From Verrucomicrobiota bacterium (lineage in GTDB: Bacteria > Verrucomicrobiota > Verrucomicrobiia > Chthoniobacterales > UBA10450), in NCBI GenBank assembly GCA_003219945.1, contig QHQV01000299.1, positions 1-6,316 on the forward strand: DNA of 6,316 nucleotides. Direction: 5' to 3'. This document shows positions 1 through 6,007 of the stretch, in pieces. The translations under genes and the position numbers were made by a program. Below the pieces are notes generated by a model. It was not told the origin of the DNA. It saw only the letters and a list, made by a program, of their open reading frames with translations, and ran no database searches. Numbering within the stretch: the stretch's first letter is position 1; each line of letters begins with the position of its first letter.

Positions 1-924
1 CTAAACGTTCGAAGCTTGCAGGTTGCGATTGCGGGGAATGCCGAGGCTGTCAAAAATCATCCGGGTAGCGCCCGACTGATTGAGCGTATAGAAATGGATA
101 CCGGCAACATCGTTAGTCAGAAGGTCATGGCATTGCTCCAATGCGTATTGAATGCCAACGTGCCTAACCATGTCGGGATCATTTTGGCAAGGCTGTAGAG
201 CACGTAGCAGCTTCGCAGGAAAACGTGCGCCGCCAGCCAGCTCGGCCATGCGTTTCAACCCAGTGATAGACGTAATCGGCATGATGCCGGCTATGATAGG
301 TATATGAACGCCTGCGAGCCCACAGCGCTCCCGGAAATCGAAAAAGTCGCGATTATCAAAAAAGAGCTGCGTGACAATGTAATCGGCGCCGGCATCCACC
401 TTAGCTTTGAAATGATCCATCTCAACCAACCTATTAGGCGTGGCGGGATGTCCTTCAGGAAAACCAGCAACGCCAATCCCGAAACCACGGCGGTCAGGAT
501 GGACGCCGGATTCGTTGAAGAGACGAACGAATTTTACCAGGTCGATTGCGTGTTGGAACGATTCGCGCGATTTATCGTACGCCATTCCAGACGGTCGGTC
601 GCCGCCGAGCGCCAGAATGTTTCCAATGACTGATTTCGCGTATCGGAGAAGAATCGCGTCAATTTCCTCTTCCTTGTGGCAGACACAGGTAAGATGCGGG
701 ATGGGGTCCAGCTTTGTTGTGTGTTGAATGCGCTCGACGAGATCGTGGGTCAACTCACGCGTCGAGCCACCTGCGCCATAAGTGACGCTAACGAAATCCG
801 GCATGTATGACTCAAGATCGCGAATCGTCTGATAGAGCGTCTCGGCGGCATGTAGGGTCTTTGGGGGAAAGAATTCGAACGAAAACGTAGGGGAATGTCC
901 CCGCATGATCTCGGTGATATGCAT
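1..924 (-). CDS. metF: 5,10-methylenetetrahydrofolate reductase
   Basis: This cytosolic FAD enzyme reduces 5,10-methylene-THF to 5-methyl-THF, the methyl donor for methionine synthase. The 307-residue protein is the usual length of the bacterial catalytic-only form, with no C-terminal regulatory domain. Visible family motifs are FSFEFFPPKT at residues 14-23 (E17 matches the catalytic Glu of E. coli MetF), VTYGAGGSTR at 47-56, LALGGDRPSG at 104-113 (D109 in the flavin/folate-contacting position), KVDAGADYIVTQLFFD at 175-190 (Q186) and GIHFYTLN at 275-282. The stop codon (TAG) is the first three bases of the window, so the gene is complete. The ATG at 924 is used; an in-frame ATG at 906 would trim six residues, and neither has a strong Shine-Dalgarno. 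About 360 bp separate it from the upstream hibernation gene, so it probably has its own promoter. No SAM riboswitch is recognisable upstream. Identification is very secure. Confidence 0.97.
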   Translation of the reverse strand: MHITEIMRGHSPTFSFEFFPPKTLHAAETLYQTIRDLESYMPDFVSVTYGAGGSTRELTHDLVERIQHTTKLDPIPHLTCVCHKEEEIDAILLRYAKSVIGNILALGGDRPSGMAYDKSRESFQHAIDLVKFVRLFNESGVHPDRRGFGIGVAGFPEGHPATPNRLVEMDHFKAKVDAGADYIVTQLFFDNRDFFDFRERCGLAGVHIPIIAGIMPITSITGLKRMAELAGGARFPAKLLRALQPCQNDPDMVRHVGIQYALEQCHDLLTNDVAGIHFYTLNQSGATRMIFDSLGIPRNRNLQASNV

Positions 925-1284
925 GAGTCAGCGCTTATCTTCGTTCCTGCCGCGACTTTCGGTCAACTCGTCCCGAAATGCGACACGACGCGATAGCCGC
1001 TGCAACTGCAAAAGAGAAGTTGAAATCGTGAGAGTTCGTTGTTTGGATAGCGCTATGGATTTACTCTCGAACGCTCATCGGATCCCCGAGCAACAAATCG
1101 CTGTGGTCTATGGCGTATTGACTTCAGTTGGGTGACGTTTAGCAGGCCTTCTGCTGAGAAGTCGCGCGCGTTAGCGAAGGAAGAATGGGTCTGGCAGCAG
1201 CACGGTGATTGACTTGTTCTACGCCGCAAGCTGCGCCTGCGGGCGGCACCTCAAGAACAATGTGTTTGACCCTTGGAGCCGAAA
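925..1284. other. intergenic gap of about 360 bp, no convincing gene
   Basis: No open frame here has recognisable family motifs or a supported start. A plus-strand open frame at 905-1135 begins inside metF and encodes a low-complexity, Arg/Ser-rich product, so I treat it as spurious. The stretch should contain the metF promoter; a TTGACC lies about 60 bp upstream of metF on the minus strand, but I find no -10 at good spacing. It also holds several dyads: GACTTC (1120-1125) with GAAGTC (1158-1163), which encloses AGCAG/CTGCT (1141-1145/1151-1155), and the stem-loops at 1214-1260 and 1278-1294 listed separately. Confidence 0.6.
1214..1260 (-). terminator. stem-loop downstream of the hibernation gene
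   Basis: The outer arms TTGTTCT (1214-1220) and AGAACAA (1254-1260) are perfect inverted repeats. Inside them, GCCGC (1223-1227) can pair with GCGGC (1243-1247), or CCGCA (1224-1228) with TGCGG (1238-1242). The structure starts 25 bp past the stop of the minus-strand hibernation gene, where a transcript end is expected. No U-tract follows on the minus strand, so this is not a textbook intrinsic terminator. It may instead be a 3'-end stabilising structure or a Rho-associated end. Confidence 0.35.
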
Positions 1285-1294
1285 TTATTTCGGC
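1278..1294 (-). terminator. short hairpin spanning the stop codon of the hibernation gene
   Basis: GCCGAAA (1278-1284) and TTTCGGC (1288-1294) form a perfect 7-bp stem. The 3-nt loop is exactly the TAA stop codon of the minus-strand gene (1285-1287). No T-run follows. It could cooperate with the larger stem-loop at 1214-1260 in forming the mRNA 3' end, or it may be incidental. Confidence 0.25.
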
Positions 1295-1650
1295 GAACGC
1301 ACGTTGGCGTGGGTTTTGACTTCGCGTCTTTGCTTTTCCACAACGCGGCGCAGCTCGCGCTCCATGGTTTTAAATGCATCATGGATCACTTTTTTGAGCG
1401 GTTCATGGGTGCCATTATCCATCTGCCTTTCATCGGCGACAAGCTCGTGGCGCGGCGCCACGGTCACGTCGATCCGGCACCGGTACGGGTTCCCTTTGTT
1501 ATGGGTGTGATTTGTCTGCTCAATTGCGACATCGCAGCGGTTAATGTGATCACAAAATCTCTCGAGTCGTGCTGAATACTCCAAAACGAGATTGTCGGTC
1601 TGGTCAGATTTTTCCAAACCCCGATACGATATCTTGATGGGCAGTTGCAT
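1285..1650 (-). CDS. HPF/RaiA-family ribosome hibernation factor (short form)
   Basis: Members of this family bind the decoding centre and mRNA channel of the 30S subunit and keep ribosomes inactive in stationary phase. The 121-residue protein fits one S30AE (sigma-54 modulation/HPF) domain of roughly residues 1-105. It opens with the family-like strand LPIKISYRGLEKSD, followed by a helix (residues 19-34), the strand CDVAIEQTNH, a second strand pair around YRCRIDVTVAPRHELVADE, and a basic C-terminal helix (residues 84-112). The C-terminal dimerisation domain of long HPF is absent, so it should act as a short HPF/YfiA-type factor; which of the two cannot be told from sequence, hence no symbol. 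The ATG at 1650 has no obvious Shine-Dalgarno. It lies 67 bp downstream of the eRF1-like gene on the same strand, probably in one transcript. Family call is confident. Confidence 0.9.
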   Translation of the reverse strand: MQLPIKISYRGLEKSDQTDNLVLEYSARLERFCDHINRCDVAIEQTNHTHNKGNPYRCRIDVTVAPRHELVADERQMDNGTHEPLKKVIHDAFKTMERELRRVVEKQRREVKTHANVRSPK

Positions 1651-1717
1651 AATTACTTAGATACTACGGCGCTACTCGCGGTTGAGGGAACAAAAATCTC
1701 GGTTCGAGCATTCTGTT

Positions 1718-2185
1718 TCAAATTTGCCGTAACGACCGGAAATGGCTGATCAGTCTCGCCGCTTCGACGTTCACCAAATCCGATTTCACGTGTTCGACAA
1801 TTCGTTGTCGTACACCGGCAGGCAACAAATCTACGATCGCTGTGTGAATTTCCGCAGGCGCCGCGAACGACCAGCCCTCCTTTCCGTTTTGCGAGACAAT
1901 TTTCGCGATTTGATCGGCCAACTCTTTTTGAATTCGCCGGTCCATTTCTGTGGCCAGCTGCGTGCGCTCGGCAATTGAGGCCGGCCCGCGGTGCGCGCCT
2001 GCGCCTTCGGTTACCGGAAAACGCCCAGCCAAATCGCTCACCTTATCAACGAGTCTTCCATGCGCGTCAGTCATATTAAATGCTTGCACGAGTTGCAGGC
2101 TCGGCCCGCGCGTCGGCGTCTCGTTTACCCGGTAGGCTTTCAAGCTGCCGCGATCAGTGACGATCACAAGAGAACTCGGTGTCAT
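1718..2185 (-). CDS. Host_attach-family protein (bacterial eRF1-like fold)
   Basis: The first strand LVIVTDRGSLKAYRV, the degenerate middle GRLVDKVSDLAGRFP, a helix (about residues 80-100) and the C-terminal strand-helix with SFAAPAEIHTAIVDLLP followed by IVEHVKSDLVNVEAARLISHF match the Pfam family annotated 'protein required for attachment to host cells'. That name comes from one plant-associated case. Profile studies place the family among bacterial relatives of archaeo-eukaryotic release factor 1, a group that also includes the hibernation factor Balon. There is no GGQ motif, so peptide release is not expected. I use the ATG at 2185 (155 residues); a TTG at 2191 adds two. There is no clear Shine-Dalgarno. 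No signal peptide or membrane segment is present, so the protein should be cytosolic. Its position directly upstream of a hibernation factor suggests a role at ribosomes; this is inference. Confidence 0.83.
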   Translation of the reverse strand: MTPSSLVIVTDRGSLKAYRVNETPTRGPSLQLVQAFNMTDAHGRLVDKVSDLAGRFPVTEGAGAHRGPASIAERTQLATEMDRRIQKELADQIAKIVSQNGKEGWSFAAPAEIHTAIVDLLPAGVRQRIVEHVKSDLVNVEAARLISHFRSLRQI

Positions 2186-2201
2186 TGGCAAATCACTGGC
2201 G

Positions 2202-2215
2202 GCGCGCGAGCGCGC
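2202..2215 (-). other. GC hairpin in the leader of the eRF1-like gene
   Basis: GCGCGC (2202-2207) and GCGCGC (2210-2215) form a self-complementary dyad 17 bp upstream of the ATG at 2185. If transcription starts near 2223, this structure occupies most of the short leader and could affect ribosome access. An alternating GC run folds this way by nature, so the evidence for function is weak. Confidence 0.25.
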
Positions 2216-2229
2216 ACATGTCAGCTATT

Positions 2230-2258
2230 CCTATAAATAAAATCGCTGGCCGTTGCAA
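2230..2258 (-). promoter_or_regulatory. candidate sigma-70-type promoter for the eRF1-like/HPF pair
   Basis: On the minus strand, TTGCAA (2258-2253) and TATAGG (2235-2230) sit 17 bp apart, each matching four of six consensus bases. The spacer ends in an AT-rich stretch. Initiation would fall near 2223, giving a leader of about 35-40 nt before the ATG at 2185. It lies in the 113-120 bp gap after glgX, so the pair could be transcribed independently of glgX. Identified by eye only. Confidence 0.35.
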
Positions 2259-2304
2259 CATCGCGCTTGCTTGAAACTTATGTGCGCCGCAAATGATGAC
2301 CACA

Positions 2305-4554
2305 TTAGTTAGCCCCGCGTACCGCGCGTTCTTCCTCGGCGGTGAGTCGGGGGAAGTCGACGCGCCGCTTTTTCCAGGATTCTTCGCGTGCCTGAGCTTG
2401 CGTGCCGCCGACCAGTTGCAGCAAACAACAAGCTCGCCCGTCGAGATCGACATCATCGCCGGACGCAAATTTTTTCGGCTCCGCCACAAAACCCGCGGCA
2501 TCGCTCGTGTCGAGAATCAATCGCCATTCGAGATGTTCCTGGCCAGGCAAGACGAAGGCGATGGGCTCGTAATGCGCGTTGATCAACAGCAGAAAGGTGT
2601 CGTCATGTACTGGTTCGCCCTCGAACTTGAGCACATCCGTTGCATCGCCACTCAGCAGCATGCCCAGACAGCGCACGAACGGCGACGTCCATTCTTCCTC
2701 TGTCATCTGGTTGCCGCCGGGATTGAACCACATCACATCCCGAATCTCCGAGCCGGGGACGCGGCGACCTTTTAGGAACTTCGGACGCCGAAAAACCGGA
2801 TGTTCTTTTCGGAGCTGTATCAATTTTCGCGTGAACTCAAAAAACTGATCCTCTTTTTCGTCACGCTGCCAGTTAAACCAACTGATCTCGTTATCCTGAC
2901 AATAAGCGTTGTTGTTGCCGTTTTGTGTCCGCCCACACTCATCTCCGCCGCAGAGCATCGGCACGCCTTGGGAAAGAAGAAGTGTGGTGAGAAAATTGCG
3001 GCGCTGTCGGTCGCGCAACGCGTTGACCTGCGGGTCATCTGTAGGACCTTCCGCGCCGCCATTCCATGACTGATTATTGTTGTCGCCGTCGCGATTCTCG
3101 TCGGCATTCAGCTCGTTATGTTTCTCGTTGTAGCTGACCAAATCGGCCAGTGTGAATCCATCGTGGGCTGTAACGAAGTTGACGCTCGCGTAAGGCCGCC
3201 GGCCATGATGTTCGTAGAGGTCGGGGCTGCCGGTGAGTCGATAAGCCATCTCACCAATGCGACCTTCGTCGCCTTTCCAAAAACCCCGGATCGAGTCGCG
3301 ATATTTGCCATTCCATTCCGACCAGGGCACAGGGAAGTTGCCCACCTGATAGCCGCCTTCTCCGACGTCCCACGGTTCTGCGATCAATTTCACCTGCGAG
3401 AGTATCGGGTCCTGCTGAATTACTTGGAAAAATGGATGCAGAGCGTTGAATCCCGAATGATTGCGCGCCAGTTCGGACGCGAGATCGAATCGAAATCCGT
3501 CGACGTGCATCTCCTCCACCCAGTACCGCAAACTGTCCGTCACCAATTGTAGCGTCCGTGGATGAAGCAGATTCAAGCTGTTACCCGTCCCGGTGAAATC
3601 GAGATAGAACCGGGGATCCTCAGGGTGCAGCCAGTAGTAGGAGAGATTATCTATCCCGCGGAAACAAAGCGTTGGGCCGAGATGATTTCCTTCCGCGGTA
3701 TGATTGTAAACTACGTCGAGAATCACTTCGATTCCGGCGGCGTGGAGGCTGCGCACCGTCGCTTTGAACTCGGCGACCTGTTGGCCTATCTGTCCGCTGC
3801 TGGAATATTCTCCGTGTGGAGCGAAAAAGCCGATCGTGTTGTAGCCCCAGTAGTTCGTTAGGCCATTATCGACTAAAAGTTTTTCGTCGATGTGCGCGTG
3901 CACAGGGAGTAGTTCCACCGCGGTCACACCAAGTTTTTTGAAATAATCGATCGCAGCCGGGCTGCCGAGGCCCGCATAGGTGCCGCGCAATTGCTCAGGC
4001 AAGTCGCGCCAAAGTCTGCTGAACCCCTTGACGTGCACCTCATAGATCACGGATTCGTGCAGTGGAATCGCCGGCCTCTTGTCATTTTGCCAGTCGAATC
4101 CGGAATCGATAACGACTGATTTCGGGACGCCCCATGCATCGTCTCGAAAATCCTGAGTTAAATCTTCCTTCTCACCGCCGATAACATAACCGAACATTTC
4201 ATCCGCCCAGCTCACCGCTCCGACGATCGCCTTCGCGTATGGATCAATGAGGAGCTTCGAGCTGTTGAAACGCAAACCCCTCTCTGGCTCGTACGGCCCG
4301 GATACGCGAAAACCGTACAACTGTCCCGGCTGCGCATCGGGCAAAAACACATGCCACACTTGGTCAGTACGCTCCTTCAGCGGGATTCGAACATCTTCTT
4401 TCGCGTCTTCAATGCTGTCGAACAGGCAAAGTTCAACACCAGTGGCATGTTCGGAAAAAATGGCAAAGTTGACGCCGTTACCCATCCAGGTTGCGCCGAG
4501 AGGATGTGGGTAACCGAGAAAGGTTTTTACCGGAGTCATAAACGGGCCGCGCAT
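2305..4554 (-). CDS. glgX: glycogen debranching enzyme GlgX
   Basis: This GH13 isoamylase-type enzyme hydrolyses alpha-1,6 branch linkages, typically of phosphorylase-limit glycogen, in the cytosol. The N-terminal CBM48-like domain (about residues 12-110) begins with GYPHPLGATW and VNFAIFSEHATGVELCLFD. The catalytic barrel shows all four conserved regions: DVVYNHT (280-286), GFRFDLAS (353-360, nucleophile D357), IAEPWD (391-396, acid/base E393) and TAHD (462-465, transition-state stabiliser D465). The GlgX-like stretch YNEKHNELNADENRDG follows at 475-490. At 749 residues it is slightly longer than most GlgX proteins because of a charged tail after about residue 715. The ATG at 4554 gives MRGPF before an in-frame ATG at 4539. 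The later start fits homologues and avoids an inverted repeat covering 4554. Neither start has a Shine-Dalgarno. No other glycogen gene is visible nearby. Function is secure. Confidence 0.97.
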   Translation of the reverse strand: MRGPFMTPVKTFLGYPHPLGATWMGNGVNFAIFSEHATGVELCLFDSIEDAKEDVRIPLKERTDQVWHVFLPDAQPGQLYGFRVSGPYEPERGLRFNSSKLLIDPYAKAIVGAVSWADEMFGYVIGGEKEDLTQDFRDDAWGVPKSVVIDSGFDWQNDKRPAIPLHESVIYEVHVKGFSRLWRDLPEQLRGTYAGLGSPAAIDYFKKLGVTAVELLPVHAHIDEKLLVDNGLTNYWGYNTIGFFAPHGEYSSSGQIGQQVAEFKATVRSLHAAGIEVILDVVYNHTAEGNHLGPTLCFRGIDNLSYYWLHPEDPRFYLDFTGTGNSLNLLHPRTLQLVTDSLRYWVEEMHVDGFRFDLASELARNHSGFNALHPFFQVIQQDPILSQVKLIAEPWDVGEGGYQVGNFPVPWSEWNGKYRDSIRGFWKGDEGRIGEMAYRLTGSPDLYEHHGRRPYASVNFVTAHDGFTLADLVSYNEKHNELNADENRDGDNNNQSWNGGAEGPTDDPQVNALRDRQRRNFLTTLLLSQGVPMLCGGDECGRTQNGNNNAYCQDNEISWFNWQRDEKEDQFFEFTRKLIQLRKEHPVFRRPKFLKGRRVPGSEIRDVMWFNPGGNQMTEEEWTSPFVRCLGMLLSGDATDVLKFEGEPVHDDTFLLLINAHYEPIAFVLPGQEHLEWRLILDTSDAAGFVAEPKKFASGDDVDLDGRACCLLQLVGGTQAQAREESWKKRRVDFPRLTAEEERAVRGAN

Positions 4555-4606
4555 TTATCCGGCATTGAGGCCATGTTAGCAATGAGGAATGGCGGGTCGG
4601 ATAAAT
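4553..4606. promoter_or_regulatory. divergent glgX / transpeptidase control region with a 9-bp inverted repeat
   Basis: ATTTATCCG (4553-4561) and CGGATAAAT (4598-4606) are perfect inverted repeats with a 36-bp spacer. A smaller dyad, CATTG/CAATG (4563-4567/4580-4584), lies between them. On the plus strand, TTAGCA (4576-4581) and GATAAA (4600-4605), 18 bp apart, make a weak promoter for the transpeptidase gene, so the right arm would overlap its -10. The left arm overlaps the first possible ATG of glgX. This arrangement would suit a looping or dimeric repressor controlling both genes, but it is inference from symmetry alone. Confidence 0.35.
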
Positions 4607-4652
4607 CCTGACGCAGTTGTTTTTGATTGAAACCCGGTCGAAACCTCCTCCT

Positions 4653-5174
4653 GTGAAACGCACGATAATCTTCGCCGTCTTAATTCTGATTTGTGCGTTC
4701 TCGATTTACCTCTATGCGCATCACAATTGGAATTCGTTGCCGGCCGGGACCACGATTGATCGCATCGTCGTAGAAAAATCAGCGAGGCGATTATCGATCT
4801 TTCGGGATCGTAATCAGATAAAGATTTACCGAATCGCTTTAGGCCGGAAGCCGCTAGGCTCCAAGCAGGGAGAAGGCGACATGAAAACGCCGGAAGGGAT
4901 CTACAAAATCGACGGCCGAAATCCCCAAAGCAATTTCCATCTCGCGCTGCACATTTCTTATCCATCGGATGAAGACGACAAGCGAGCGGCTGCACGCGGC
5001 GTTTCGGCTGGTCTTAACATCATGATACACGGTATTCAAAACGGACACGGCTGGATTGGCGCATTTCATCGCTGGAAGGATTGGACCGCCGGCTGCATCG
5101 CAGTTACCGACGAAGAGATTGAGGAACTCTGGCGAGTTACACCGGACGGTACGACAACCGAGATTCGTCCGTAA
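4653..5174 (+). CDS. membrane-anchored L,D-transpeptidase-like (YkuD) protein
   Basis: YkuD-fold enzymes act on peptidoglycan in the periplasm, making 3-3 crosslinks, attaching lipoproteins or, in some subgroups, reversing such bonds. From the GTG at 4653 the protein has 173 residues: KR followed by one hydrophobic segment (about residues 4-21; signal or anchor), then the YkuD domain from about residue 36 (IDRIVVEKSARRLSIF). It includes GEGDMKTPEGIYKI (73-86), IMIHG (113-117, conserved H116) and DWTAGCIAVTDEE (133-145, catalytic C138). TAGC replaces the commoner SHGC/SxGC, as in a YafK/DpaA-like subgroup, so transpeptidase versus amidase activity is open. An upstream in-frame TTG at 4617 would add 12 residues ending in three prolines; I prefer the GTG because it gives a clean signal start and a leader downstream of the weak promoter. 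No good Shine-Dalgarno is seen. It is transcribed divergently from glgX. Confidence 0.9.
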   Translation: MKRTIIFAVLILICAFSIYLYAHHNWNSLPAGTTIDRIVVEKSARRLSIFRDRNQIKIYRIALGRKPLGSKQGEGDMKTPEGIYKIDGRNPQSNFHLALHISYPSDEDDKRAAARGVSAGLNIMIHGIQNGHGWIGAFHRWKDWTAGCIAVTDEEIEELWRVTPDGTTTEIRP

Positions 5175-5206
5175 GTGCTCGGGACGCATTCCTGCGCGAT
5201 GTTGTT

Positions 5207-5233
5207 GAAAGCGGCGCAGCAGCGCCGCAGTCG
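5207..5233 (-). repeat. REP-like hairpin unit A (inverted orientation)
   Basis: GCGGCGC (5211-5217), loop AGCA and GCGCCGC (5222-5228) form a perfect 7-bp GC stem 36 bp after the transpeptidase stop codon. Read on the minus strand, this 27-nt unit matches the unit at 5275-5301 at 20 of 27 positions. Four of the seven differences form two compensatory stem pairs. It may also end the transpeptidase transcript, although no T-run follows on the plus strand. Confidence 0.5.
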
Positions 5234-5274
5234 AAATCCTGGCGGTTAGTCGCAGCGCATTTCGCTTGCGTTTT

Positions 5275-5301
5275 GGAGTGCGCCGGTGCTCCGGCGCTTT
5301 G
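5275..5301 (+). repeat. REP-like hairpin unit B
   Basis: GGAG (5275-5278) is followed by T and the hairpin GCGCCGG (5280-5286), loop TGCT, CCGGCGC (5291-5297), then TTTG. A GGAG or GTAG tetranucleotide just 5' of a GC palindrome is the described hallmark of REP elements mobilised by REP-associated tyrosine transposases. Unit A lies 41 bp away in inverted orientation with the complementary loop, as in BIME/REPIN pairs. No transposase gene is in the window. Confidence 0.5.
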
Positions 5302-5360
5302 TATTGGCTCGAAGAGCGGCCAAGCGAGATTTTCGGCTGGCTTCCTGGGTTATCGGGCGG

Positions 5361-6007
5361 CTACGGTTCGATCGTTATTTCCATTTGGTCGACAGTCGGC
5401 ACTGAAGGTATCGAATTGCCGGGCTTCATTGAAGCCTCCCGGTAAATATTTGCAGGTTGTCGATCCAAGAAAGTTACTACCGGCAAGTTTTGCATTGGCA
5501 GGGGACGATTCCCTTCAGCGACGTGACTAATGAGGAGCGTGTCGCCCATCACGTGGGGCTGAGAATCCGAGGAATGGTCCGATGCCGACTCAGCTAACGT
5601 AACCGTTTTTGCTAAAAACGGACGCAGCCGACCACGCCATGCTTCGAGGTCCTCGAGTTCCCTCCGTAAGTCCACAATTGTCGGCCAGTATGGTATTTAT
5701 TTTTGTTGTAAGTAGCGTTCGCAAATCCGGACCTCAGAATGAAATCCAGCTCGTGTTTAGGGTTGGCGATTACTTCCTCGAGTACCGGGTTGGGATTACT
5801 CGAACACGATAAAGATCGACATTGCTGCTCCGACAGAGGGATTAGGTCAGATTCACGGAGAAGCTCTGCTGCATCCTTCCGAAAAGGGCCGGGTACGAGA
5901 TAAATCAGTTCGCGGGGAATCTGATCCTCAAAAAGCGACGGGTGACTTCCCAACGGCGATCGGATGAGCGGACTCAAATCGAATCGAGACCTGTGGAAGA
6001 AGATCAT
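5361..6007 (-). pseudogene. frameshifted hypothetical gene, family not recognised
   Basis: Two overlapping minus-strand frames look like halves of one gene. The upstream half (6007 to about 5696) contains RELIYLVPGPFRKDAAELL and NPKHELDFILRSGFANATY. The downstream half, from about 5690 to the stop at 5361, continues as YWPTIVDLRRELEDLEAW, RGRLRPFLAKTV, MGDTLLISH and LPVVTFLDRQPANIY. Restoring one base in the A-rich run near 5695-5703 (T-rich on the plus strand) joins them into a single frame of 215 codons plus stop. Both halves have charged/hydrophobic patterning typical of real protein, and the C-terminal part resembles a uncharacterised protein type I have seen in Verrucomicrobia, though I cannot name it. 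The only ATG, at 6007, lies inside the oppositely oriented DUF1223 gene, so the true 5' end is unclear. It could be a pseudogene or a base-calling error. Confidence 0.4.

Noticed and set aside
304..633. Plus-strand open frame of 109 codons
   Set aside because: It is antisense to the well-supported metF coding sequence and has no family motifs.
925..1010. SAM riboswitch or other leader element upstream of metF
   Set aside because: I looked for a multi-helix leader and a terminator/antiterminator arrangement before metF and saw none; the space to the start codon lacks the expected conserved cores.
2293..2775. Plus-strand open frame of 160 codons
   Set aside because: It lies opposite the glgX 3' part, whose frame is secure; this is a shadow of that codon pattern.
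3118..3552. Plus-strand open frame of 144 codons
   Set aside because: It is antisense to the catalytic region of glgX, with no recognisable domain.
5273..5530. Plus-strand open frame of 85 codons beginning in the REP-like hairpin
   Set aside because: It has no credible start, includes the hairpin repeat in its first codons and overlaps the better-supported minus-strand frame.
5943..5945. TGA in the DUF1223 upstream frame, aligned near the first Cys of CxxC, as a possible selenocysteine codon
   Set aside because: The flanking sequence does not keep the expected spacing of the motif (about three codons are missing), an upstream in-frame TGA also occurs at 5922-5924, and no clear SECIS-like hairpin follows. 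Decay or indels explain it better.
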